Source of the DNA: Pseudomonadota bacterium
GTDB taxonomy: Bacteria; Pseudomonadota; Gammaproteobacteria; Steroidobacterales; Steroidobacteraceae
Reading direction: 5' to 3'
NCBI GenBank assembly: GCA_025356815.1
Contig: JANXQL010000061.1
Location: 1-64,000 of the forward strand
Length of the DNA stretch: 64,000 nucleotides
Translations under genes and position numbers: made by a program
Notes under the pieces: generated by a model
Databases searched by the model: none
What the model was told of the DNA's origin: nothing
The model's input: the letters and a program-made list of their open reading frames with translations, nothing else
Shown: piece by piece, positions 46,214 through 54,232 of the stretch
Position numbering within the stretch: the stretch's first letter is position 1
Layout of the letters: every line of letters begins with the position of its first letter

Positions 46214-46804
46214 CTATTCGTCTAGCAGCTGGCGGATTTCCTTGAGGACCGCCGCATCCGCGGGCTCGTCGAGCACGCCGTGGACGTAACGCACGATGCC
46301 GTCACGATCGATCAGCAGCGTCAGCGGCACATCGTCGACAGCGAAGCGCTGGCCGAACGACTTGGTCACATCGACACCGTTGGCGAACTTGATACCGCCC
46401 GCCCGCAGCGCCGTCACGGCACGCGCCGGTTCGTCGTCGAGGCTGACGCCGGCGACCACCAGTCCGGCGCGCGAGTAGGTCGCATCGAGCCGACTCAGCT
46501 GGGTCAGATAGTCGCCGCAGGTCCCGCACCAGCTGGTCCAGAAGCCCAGCAGCACGATCTCGCCACGGTGTTCGGAGAGGCGAAAGTTGGTTCCCGGACC
46601 GTTGAGCAGGCGCTGCAGCAGCTCTGGCGCCGGCCGCCCAATCAGCGGATGCGCGCGCGCGATGTCGCTCGCCAGCACTGGGCGCGGCGCGCCCAGCAGC
46701 ACGCCGGTCGCAGCAAACGCGATCGCGAATCCTTGAACGAGCTTCCGTCGTAACACCGTCGCCACGAACTCCCTCTTGCCGAGCCGTAAGCGGCGCCGGC
46801 ACAT
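46214..46804 (-). CDS. TlpA/AhpC-type thioredoxin-like exported protein
   Basis: The product is 196 aa from the ATG at 46804; GTGs at 46765 and 46756, just after an AGGGAG sequence, are good alternatives and would give a more usual signal peptide. A signal/anchor (RKLVQGFAIAFAATGVLLGA) is followed by a redoxin fold with VLLGFWTSWCGTCGDYLTQL (CxxC active site) and the cis-Pro region DDVPLTLLIDRDG. Such proteins reduce or transfer disulfides outside the cytoplasm, for instance in c-type cytochrome maturation; several CxxCH proteins are coded nearby. The 288 bp upstream are AT-richer at 46930-47030 and may hold a promoter. Confidence 0.87.
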   Translation of the reverse strand: MCRRRLRLGKREFVATVLRRKLVQGFAIAFAATGVLLGAPRPVLASDIARAHPLIGRPAPELLQRLLNGPGTNFRLSEHRGEIVLLGFWTSWCGTCGDYLTQLSRLDATYSRAGLVVAGVSLDDEPARAVTALRAGGIKFANGVDVTKSFGQRFAVDDVPLTLLIDRDGIVRYVHGVLDEPADAAVLKEIRQLLDE

Positions 46805-47092
46805 CGGTTGGCAGCGCGACGATGCAGCGGCGATCACGGGATGACCCCGGTTGCCACTCGCGGCGGCCCCGCTATCCGAACATTTACGGACCGGTAGCTT
46901 TGCGCCCCCGCCTCGCGACGGGTTTGCCCTTAGCAGATTCTGTAAAGTTCGCATGCGAGATTCAGACTGTCAACGCGGCAAAGCACCGCAAACTGATTCT
47001 CCGCTCACAAATTCGCACATCCTTCATGATCGGCATGTGTTCGTCGCCGCATGGCGACATCCGGGCTTGCCACCCGCATGCGCTTGGACAGC

Positions 47093-48442
47093 TCACGATG
47101 GGCTCCGGCCGCGCCGTTCCAGCTCATGCAGCCCCTCGAGCAGCTGACGAACCGCACTGACGGCCTGATCAGCCGGCAGCAACCGCTGTTCGGTCACGAT
47201 CCTGACCAACTCGTCCACCGAACGTCGCCCGTCGACGAGCGCCAGCAGGATCGCCCGGATGCGGGCAGCCTCGGCGTTCAACTGCACCTGCTCGGTCGAC
47301 GGCACAGGCGCGGAAGAATCCTGCAACCAGCCGGGCCGGCCGGTGGCTTGCGCCTCCTGCGCGCTGCGTCGCAACTTGTCGGCCGCGAACGCATGTACGC
47401 GTTCCAGGCGCGCGTGACGGCTGGCGGGAGAGCGCATGTAGGGCAGTTCCGCGTCCCGCTCGCCGGCGACCGCGAACCCAGCCTCCCGGACCAGCTCCAG
47501 CAGCTCCTGCGGGCCGGGCCGCAGGGCCGGGCGGCGCCACGGGAGGGCCAGCGAGCCGACGTTGACCCAGCGCCCACCGGGCGCCAGCAGGCGGTTCATC
47601 GCCGCGGCGAGCGCCGCCGGCTCCTCCTCGACGATGTCTATGAGCCAGGGCGTGATCACAAGATCGAAGCTCTGCGGCGCGAAGGGTGCCTGGAACGCGT
47701 CGGCAAAGACAAGTTCCAGTCCGGTGCGCACCGGCGCCGGCGCCGAAAGGGAGCGAGCGACAGCGGCGTCACTCGCCGTCAGCGGGGCGATCGGGAACTC
47801 GTACAGCTCGACCCGCTCGCCCTGCAAGATCCGCTCAGCTGCAAGCAGCAGCAACGGATTGATGTCCAGCGCCACCGTCAGTGGCTGCACGCCATGCCGG
47901 TGCAGGTCGTAGGCGAGCCGACATCCACCAGCGCCGAGCACCAGCACCCGCGCGCGCGCCGGCCCCTGCAGATCGACGACCAATTGATGCATTGCGACGT
48001 TCTCGGCGTCGCCCCAACACCAGTCGCGGTGCAGATTGGTGTAGTACGAATGCAGGTCCTGGGCGAGCGGCAGGCGAGTATCGAACGCCAGACTCGTCGC
48101 GTGCGACAGCGGCAATGCCTGCAGCATCAGCGCAGCGAGCAGCGAACGCACGGCCGCCGCCTGCCGGTGATAGGCCTCGGCAAGGGCCTCGATCCGCCTG
48201 CGGGTCGAGGGCCGGACCGCCAGCACGAGATCTGCACGCGCAGCGCGTTCGGCCGCCGCGAACTCGTCGAGGTATAGAGTCAATCGATTGCGCCACCCGC
48301 CGAGCGCAAGCGCCGGCTCCGGCAACAGCCATGGTAGCCCGCCAACGCTGGGGAACCGGGTCTGGCACTGCGCGCATTGAAGGCCGCCCTGACCTTCGGC
48401 GAGGGACCCGCGGCGGCATCGCGGGCATTGCAACAGGGACAT
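47093..48442 (-). CDS. Methyltransferase with N-terminal zinc ribbon
   Basis: The product is 449 aa from the ATG at 48442. The N-terminal Trm112-like ribbon has CPRC and CAQC (residues about 5-30) followed by VGGLPWLLPEP. A class I SAM-dependent domain has motif I ARVLVLGAGGCRLAYDLHRH, the acidic residue in VALDINPLLLL, and SFDLVITPWLIDIVEEEP. The preceding HSYYTNLHRDWCWGDAENVA resembles N2227/carnosine-N-methyltransferase-like proteins. A C-terminal helical domain of about 70 residues is of PqqD-like size. Substrate unknown; it lies inside the exported-protein cluster. Confidence 0.83.
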   Translation of the reverse strand: MSLLQCPRCRRGSLAEGQGGLQCAQCQTRFPSVGGLPWLLPEPALALGGWRNRLTLYLDEFAAAERAARADLVLAVRPSTRRRIEALAEAYHRQAAAVRSLLAALMLQALPLSHATSLAFDTRLPLAQDLHSYYTNLHRDWCWGDAENVAMHQLVVDLQGPARARVLVLGAGGCRLAYDLHRHGVQPLTVALDINPLLLLAAERILQGERVELYEFPIAPLTASDAAVARSLSAPAPVRTGLELVFADAFQAPFAPQSFDLVITPWLIDIVEEEPAALAAAMNRLLAPGGRWVNVGSLALPWRRPALRPGPQELLELVREAGFAVAGERDAELPYMRSPASRHARLERVHAFAADKLRRSAQEAQATGRPGWLQDSSAPVPSTEQVQLNAEAARIRAILLALVDGRRSVDELVRIVTEQRLLPADQAVSAVRQLLEGLHELERRGRSPS

Positions 48443-48513
48443 GAGCGCCGGCGAGCGCGACGGCGCGTTCCGCCCGTCCGGGCCAGGCCCGGTCCGCTCG
48501 CCGACCACGACAC

Positions 48514-50139
48514 TCAGCCGGTGATCGTGCCGTTCACGATCGGCGCGAACGCGGTGAGGGCATCGAGCTGGCTCGAGCCGCCGAGGCCATGGTCGGGGAA
48601 CAGCTGCCCGAACTGTCCCTGCTGGCCGTGCAGTGAGAGGTAGTTGAGCAGCACCGTCTGTACGAGCAGCAGCACGTTGTTGGCCGCAGGGCTCGATGCC
48701 GCATCGACCGAGCCGTCGCTGGTGAACGCCCCGATCTGCTGGTGGCGGGCAGCAGCGAGGCCGCCGCCCCCGGCATTGAGCTGGGGCTGGCCCTTCGGGT
48801 TGTAGACGAGAAAATACGTGGCCGCAACCGACTCGTTGTCACTGCTCCACATGAACTTGCCGCGCCCATCGACGGATGAGTCCACCTGGCCGCTGGCGGA
48901 AATTCCACCATCACTGAACACATACACCATCAGCGGCTTCTGCATCCGCGCGGCGTACTCAAGGCAGGCGCCGATGCAGCGGCCGGCACGCAGGTCGCGC
49001 AACTCGCCGGTCGCTCGCCCCTGGCCATGGTAGTCGTAGCCGCCCAGCGTCACGGTCCCAGCGCCGGCGTAGCCGTTGACGACCATCTTGGCCACGGCCG
49101 CCGTCTTACGGAACTCGCCGTCGGCCTGGTATTCGGCCTGGCTGAAGATGCCACTACCGCGCGTCGAACTCTGGTCGACGATCAACGGGTCAAGGTCGGG
49201 GTTGAGCGCGGCGGGATTGGAGAAGTTCTCGGCGAGATACGCCGACTTCACGTAGTTGCAGTTGACGGCCGCCTTGACCGACGCATCCGCCGCCAGCTTG
49301 GTCGTCACGTTGGCGAGCTTTTGACCGCTGATCCTGGACATCGATTCGAGCACCGCGACCGCGTCTGCCGGCCGGGCGAACAGCTGGCCGAGCACGCCCG
49401 TATCGACGAGGCCCGTGACGTCGCTGGCACGCGTGACAACCGTCGGCGTCAGCGTCGGATCGACCATCGACAGCGGCGCCATCGAGTTGCCGCCCGAAGC
49501 AGAGGCCTGGGAGCCGATCAGCGTCAGCAGTTCACCGCGCGCGCCGATGCGGGCGATGCCGTACATGGGGTTGTGAGGGTTGGTATTGGTATCGTTGTTC
49601 GACAGGGCGGGAATGACCGCGCCGTTCGTGAACGCCTGAGTCGACGGAGCCGTCCGCTCGAGAATGCCGCGCACGTGGGCGCTGTCGGAATGGAACAGAA
49701 GTCCCAGGCGACTCTCGAGGAAGTTGTTCGGCGTCCGCGCAGGATTCGGCGAGTTCGGGGTCATGTTCCCCGGCAGCCCCATCTTGCCGTAGGCCGCGGT
49801 GCTCAGGAAATCCTGCTGGCCGCCAGGACCGCCGATCAGCACGTTGGAGCCGGCGATGTTGCCGCCGCCGGCGAGGTCGAAGCAGATGAACGGAATCTTG
49901 CCGGCGCCGCCGGTGATGCCGCAGGCGACCTTCTGGGCGAGGATGTCGGCCGACAGCGCCTGCGCGCGCGCCGGGGCGAGCAGCATACCAAGACCCGCCG
50001 GCGCGATCACCGTGGCGGCACCGGTGAGGAAGCCCTGCGCGACAAAGTCACGACGGCTCACCGGCCGGCGGTGTGCATCGGCGTGGCGGAGCGGCTCGTC
50101 GGGGCTGAGCGTGCGCGGGGCTTTGCGTCGAATGATCAT
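48514..50139 (-). CDS. Tat-exported DUF1501-like protein
   Basis: The product is 541 aa from the ATG at 50139 (GAGAGG site upstream). A twin-arginine signal (PVSRRDFVAQGFLTGA) precedes a domain with FICFDLAGGGNIAGSN, GLPGNMTPNSPN, GGYDYHGQGRATGE and PLMVYVFSDGGISASGQVDS, which follows the DUF1501 (sulfatase-like fold) pattern with changes. DUF1501 proteins are often paired with DUF1592/DUF1800-type heme or cytochrome-like proteins; here the two upstream genes code for heme-motif proteins. Function unknown. Confidence 0.78.
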   Translation of the reverse strand: MIIRRKAPRTLSPDEPLRHADAHRRPVSRRDFVAQGFLTGAATVIAPAGLGMLLAPARAQALSADILAQKVACGITGGAGKIPFICFDLAGGGNIAGSNVLIGGPGGQQDFLSTAAYGKMGLPGNMTPNSPNPARTPNNFLESRLGLLFHSDSAHVRGILERTAPSTQAFTNGAVIPALSNNDTNTNPHNPMYGIARIGARGELLTLIGSQASASGGNSMAPLSMVDPTLTPTVVTRASDVTGLVDTGVLGQLFARPADAVAVLESMSRISGQKLANVTTKLAADASVKAAVNCNYVKSAYLAENFSNPAALNPDLDPLIVDQSSTRGSGIFSQAEYQADGEFRKTAAVAKMVVNGYAGAGTVTLGGYDYHGQGRATGELRDLRAGRCIGACLEYAARMQKPLMVYVFSDGGISASGQVDSSVDGRGKFMWSSDNESVAATYFLVYNPKGQPQLNAGGGGLAAARHQQIGAFTSDGSVDAASSPAANNVLLLVQTVLLNYLSLHGQQGQFGQLFPDHGLGGSSQLDALTAFAPIVNGTITG

Positions 50140-50158
50140 GGGACCGGCCTCTCTCGTT

Positions 50159-52690
50159 CTACTCGATGAGCATCGCGGCACTGCCTGCGACGGCGGCGCA
50201 CGATGCCTTGACGACCGTCGCGGTGCCGACGGTGTCGTTTGAGACCGACCCGGAGAGCCGGTCGATCAGCGAATTGAGCTCCGATCGCGTTGCCGTCACC
50301 GCCGGCTGCGTGCGCAGGAACGTGCCGGCGCCCGAATTGGCGCTGAGCATCTGGTCGATCAGCGGCGTGATCAGCGCATTGCGACCAGCAGCATCGAACG
50401 CACTACCCGTCGGCGCCGCGAAGTTGAACGACGGGAAGTAGCTGCCACGCAGCGACGTGTCGTTGACCAGGGCGTCGCAATACTGGATCGCCAGCTGCGC
50501 GATGGCGGTTTGGTGGGAGGCACTGAAGCCCTGCAGGGCACCGGTCGTCGGCATCGCCTGCTGCAGACTCTGGAAGAGTGCAGCAACGACCGGCGTCGTG
50601 CGCGGCACCCGGGTGATCGCCGACAGCGTCGCGTTGATGCGTTCGAATGTCCTGACGCCGATGTCCGCGGGGCGCGGGAAATCCGCCGGGATTGGCATGA
50701 TCGCCGCCGCCTCGGTATGGACGTTGGTCGCGCTGCCGAGTTGCTCGAAGGTCAGGAAGAACTGGTCGTAGGCCGGACCCTTCTCCAGCGCGATCGTCGT
50801 GCCGACAGCGGACAGCGGGACCGCCACCAATGCACTGCTCGCCGGGTCGAAGCCGTGAACGGCGACGCTCGTGTTGACGGATGTGTAGGCCTGACCGACG
50901 CGGGCCTCGGCGCCGTTGAGGCCGATGCGCAGACCCTTGACGGTGAGACCGGTGACGTTGGTGTTTGGATCCAGGCTGAGGAAGACCGGCTTGTTGAACA
51001 GGTACGAGTAGCTGTCGTACTGCGAGACCTCGAACATCACGTAGGTCTGCGACTGGCCCGTGTACTTGTCCACGTTGAATAGCAGGAAGTACCGCTCGCC
51101 GACGCCGGCGTCGAAGTTCGCCTTGACGTCCTGCGGCTGCATCGCCTTGTTGTACAACGCGACCATCCGCAGGACACCCGACCACGGCCGGTCGCCGGAT
51201 ACCTCGTTGCCGAGCACGAGCGCGAACGTGTTGTCCCACTGGGACAGCGAGCCACCGCGCTGCGGATCGCCGCTGGCGACCAGCGAGCCGTTGACGTAGA
51301 TGCGCCGCCCATTGACCGGGTCGTAGGTCATCACCACGTGCTGCAGGGTCGCCTGCAGTGCGCGCTGCGCCGATGGCGTCGAGAACTCCGGCTGGCCATT
51401 GGCGCCCGTCGTTGTGGAGCGCAGGAAGGCATCGTAGTTGTACATCGTCTGGCCGAGCGTCATGTTGCGCTGCGTCGGCCCGCCCGAATACGAGACGATG
51501 TAGGCCATCTCCTGGGTGACGTTCGCAGGCGCGACCCAGGCTTCGACGCTGTACTCGCCGCTGGTCATGACCAGGTCGTGCAGCTTGCGACTGCCGGCCG
51601 AGGTGCCCTGCAGCTTGCCCTTGTTCTGGATCTGCACACCCCAGCCACCAACCCAGGCAACGTCGCCTGCCATGGCGAGGTTCAACGCCGGCTCCACGCC
51701 ACTGGTGTCGTAGGCGACCGTTCCAGTGCCGGTCTTGAACTCGAACTTGGCCATCAGGCCGGTTTCGACGCGCGAGCCGCCGGTGTCGACGACGCCGTCG
51801 TAGAGGGTCAAGGCGCGCGACAGCACCAGCGCCGGATCCACCTTGGTGACCTGCACTTGGCCTGCGAAAGCCTGTATCGCCTGGAGCATCTGCGCGGCAG
51901 CCGCGTCGCAGTCACCACCCCAGCAGTTGTGGAATTCGCTCTTGAGGCGGACGTAGAAGCGCGACAGCGTCGGTGTATCGAGGTTGATCTTCGGTTTCGC
52001 AGCGGCGTAGGCGGCGTCGACGTCTGACTGGGCAAAATACGGCGACTGCGCGGACACGGCGCTCGGCGAGTGGCAGCGCGAGCAGTACTGGCGCAGCAGC
52101 GGGTAGACGGTCGAGGCGAACTGCTGCGAACTGTCGGGGAAGCTGCGCGCGCCGCCGGCATCCACCATCGGCGGCGGCACGAGACGGACCTGCGCCTGGG
52201 AGCCGCCGAGCGCGACGCCCGCCCAGTTGCGGATCCAGGTCGTCATGGTATCGGCACAGGCCGAACTGCTCGCCAGCCAGCAGTGATGGCCACCGCCGAC
52301 CTTGGCGACGATGCGGGAGCTCGCGGGATTGGCAAGGTCCACGTAGGACTGGGCCGCCTGATAAGCCAGATTGACGTCGTCGCTGCGGGCGAACATCGGC
52401 GACTGGTTACCCTGGGTGTGGCACGCGCCGCACCGGTCCACGCCGCTGACGTTGTTCCAGAAGTTGACGACGAACGCCTGCACGTCGGCGCTCACCGGCG
52501 CCGGACCGAGGTACGACTTGACGCTGCCGGATGGCGTCGTCGCCTGCGGATTGGGCATCGTCTGCGCGCTGCCGGCACCGCAAGCCGAGAGCAGCAGCCC
52601 CGCCAGCGCGACCCCCGCGGCGAGTGCGATGCGGTTGATGCGGCGATTCAGACGCAGCCGCGAGTCATTGAACAGGGCGAGATTGAACAT
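50159..52690 (-). CDS. Lipoprotein with two heme-motif domains and a LamG-type domain
   Basis: The product is 843 aa from the ATG at 52690 (agGGA site 8 nt upstream). The signal ends in a lipobox (LAGLLLSACG). Two homologous blocks follow. Each has CxxCH (CGACH, CSRCH), then a P-x-FA-x-SDV-x-x-AY-x-AA run, then SR and H-x-CW-x-x-x-C. After about residue 320 comes a LamG/concanavalin-like domain (YSVEAWVAPANVTQ, LQHVVMTYDPVNGRRIYVNG, NTFALVLGNEV) and a C-terminal helical domain. I infer an outer-membrane lipoprotein carrying c-type heme. It is 20 bp from the DUF1501-like gene. Confidence 0.83.
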   Translation of the reverse strand: MFNLALFNDSRLRLNRRINRIALAAGVALAGLLLSACGAGSAQTMPNPQATTPSGSVKSYLGPAPVSADVQAFVVNFWNNVSGVDRCGACHTQGNQSPMFARSDDVNLAYQAAQSYVDLANPASSRIVAKVGGGHHCWLASSSACADTMTTWIRNWAGVALGGSQAQVRLVPPPMVDAGGARSFPDSSQQFASTVYPLLRQYCSRCHSPSAVSAQSPYFAQSDVDAAYAAAKPKINLDTPTLSRFYVRLKSEFHNCWGGDCDAAAAQMLQAIQAFAGQVQVTKVDPALVLSRALTLYDGVVDTGGSRVETGLMAKFEFKTGTGTVAYDTSGVEPALNLAMAGDVAWVGGWGVQIQNKGKLQGTSAGSRKLHDLVMTSGEYSVEAWVAPANVTQEMAYIVSYSGGPTQRNMTLGQTMYNYDAFLRSTTTGANGQPEFSTPSAQRALQATLQHVVMTYDPVNGRRIYVNGSLVASGDPQRGGSLSQWDNTFALVLGNEVSGDRPWSGVLRMVALYNKAMQPQDVKANFDAGVGERYFLLFNVDKYTGQSQTYVMFEVSQYDSYSYLFNKPVFLSLDPNTNVTGLTVKGLRIGLNGAEARVGQAYTSVNTSVAVHGFDPASSALVAVPLSAVGTTIALEKGPAYDQFFLTFEQLGSATNVHTEAAAIMPIPADFPRPADIGVRTFERINATLSAITRVPRTTPVVAALFQSLQQAMPTTGALQGFSASHQTAIAQLAIQYCDALVNDTSLRGSYFPSFNFAAPTGSAFDAAGRNALITPLIDQMLSANSGAGTFLRTQPAVTATRSELNSLIDRLSGSVSNDTVGTATVVKASCAAVAGSAAMLIE

Positions 52691-52701
52691 GCGCTGGTCC
52701 C

Positions 52702-53916
52702 TCAGTCGCCCATGCAATAGACGGCGGTCTCGGCAAACACCTTTTTCAGGGAATAGCCCTGCTTGAAGTGCGCCACCAGCGTGCCGACCTGGGCACGATC
52801 CCCGGCATCGGACGGCGGCCGCAGGCAGACGGACTTGAAGACCTTCTGCACCTGACACTGCGCGAACTGGTCGCTGGCGCCGAACTCGGCACCGAGCGAT
52901 TTCGCGCCCGAACCCGAGCCGGGCTGCGTCGGATCCCAGCCCATCAGGGAGTTCGGGCCGGCGCGCCAGCGGTTCTCCCAGTGGTCGTCCGGCGTCACGA
53001 AGCCGGGAGCGAACGTCGTGTTGTTGTGGAAGTACTTGTCGGCGACGGTGCCCGGCGTGTACTTCAACGAACCGGTCGCCTCGTCGCTGGCGAAGGTGTA
53101 GTCGTAGTACGCGAAAGCCTGCGCCATCGGGTCCATGCCCGAGTGGCAACCGACGCAGTTGTTGAGGAACACCCGGCTGTCGCCGCCCGGACTGCGGCTG
53201 ACGTCCTGGCGAATGCGATCAGTGGGCCGAGTGGTGTCCATGACCTGCTGCAGGTCGGAGCACATGTGGTTGATCATCGTGAAGCGGAACATCGCTCGAT
53301 TGGTGCCGGCCACGAAGAACGCGCGCGCCGCGGCGCGGCTGGTGAGGACGCCTGCGGTGGCCGCGGCCGGCAGCCCCGTGACCGCTGACTGCTGGGCGCT
53401 CACCAGGGAATCCTTGAGGTTCAGCCCCTGCGCCTCCATCTGCGCGTAGTGATCGTTGCTGGAGGTCGAGTAGGCGGGCAGCCCCAGGGAACTGCGACCG
53501 ACGTACAGGATGTCGGCCGACAGCACCGTATTGAACGGCAGGTCATCGCGGACCATGCCGATCACCGTGGCGGTGTAGTCGTTGAGCGGCGCGTAGACCG
53601 TCTGGTCACGGTTGGTCCACGGCGTGACGAGGTTCTTCAGCACCACCGAATAGAAGTTGCCGTTGGCATTGTCGATCGCCTTGTATGCGGCGCCGAGCGG
53701 GTTGCTGCCGTCGATGTCCGTCTGCATCGAATCGAGCAACGCGGCGGTGGGGGGAGAGCCGTTGAGCCGGTCGTGGATGCGCTTGGCCTGCTCGCGAGAG
53801 CCGCCCTGGGCCGGCGAGGCGACGACTAGCAGCATCATCGCGAGCGTACCGACGCGCTGCGCGCCACTGGCGCGCTTCGATATCCAGCGGCGTTGCTTCC
53901 CTGCATTCATGGCCAT
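52702..53916 (-). CDS. Exported CxxCH protein, DUF1588/DUF1585-like
   Basis: The product is 404 aa from the ATG at 53916; the ATG at 53910 is equivalent. A signal peptide (VGTLAMMLLVVASPAQG) is followed by a helical region and a single heme motif in FLNNCVGCHSGMDPMAQAFA, which follows the 'CxxCHxxmDPxgxAfexfD' pattern of DUF1588 proteins. The end, SLKKVFAETAVYCMGD, recalls DUF1585-type C-termini. It ends 12 bp before the LamG lipoprotein gene and is the first gene of the minus-strand train. Confidence 0.78.
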   Translation of the reverse strand: MAMNAGKQRRWISKRASGAQRVGTLAMMLLVVASPAQGGSREQAKRIHDRLNGSPPTAALLDSMQTDIDGSNPLGAAYKAIDNANGNFYSVVLKNLVTPWTNRDQTVYAPLNDYTATVIGMVRDDLPFNTVLSADILYVGRSSLGLPAYSTSSNDHYAQMEAQGLNLKDSLVSAQQSAVTGLPAAATAGVLTSRAAARAFFVAGTNRAMFRFTMINHMCSDLQQVMDTTRPTDRIRQDVSRSPGGDSRVFLNNCVGCHSGMDPMAQAFAYYDYTFASDEATGSLKYTPGTVADKYFHNNTTFAPGFVTPDDHWENRWRAGPNSLMGWDPTQPGSGSGAKSLGAEFGASDQFAQCQVQKVFKSVCLRPPSDAGDRAQVGTLVAHFKQGYSLKKVFAETAVYCMGD

Positions 53917-54232
53917 TCGCTCGTGACGGGCGGTGGAGCACCGGGGGGGGACTATATCGAGCGGCCACGGAAACCAGCATGTCTCAGGATGCCGACAATG
54001 CTCAGGATGTGACGCCGCTCGCATTACGCCCCCCGCAGTCGCAAGCGTGCGACATTACGGCCAGCCAACTGCTCGGGTTACTCTCAGTGAGTACAGGTGG
54101 GGTCGATGCGCCGTGGATGGCGCCGATCCCGACGGGCCGTCGGCGACGACGGCCACGCCGCGTGCTGCGCCAGACCCATGCCCCGGATCGGCTGGGTCCC
54201 GCGTCATGCGTCAAACGACTTGGAGGGCGCGG
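53917..54232. other. Divergent promoter region of the exported heme-protein cluster
   Basis: 316 bp separate the divergent CxxCH protein and HzsA-like genes. It contains a G8 tract at 53943-53950 next to a TATAGT box on the minus strand. The plus-strand gene has a GGAGG ribosome site 7 nt before its ATG. No other gene is apparent. Confidence 0.5.
53943..53956 (-). promoter_or_regulatory. Candidate -10 box abutting a G8/C8 tract
   Basis: On the minus strand TATAGT (53956-53951) is followed at once by eight Cs (53950-53943), 27 bp before the ATG at 53916. No good -35 at 16-18 bp spacing is seen. If this is the -10, transcription starts in or just after the C-run. Confidence 0.35.
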
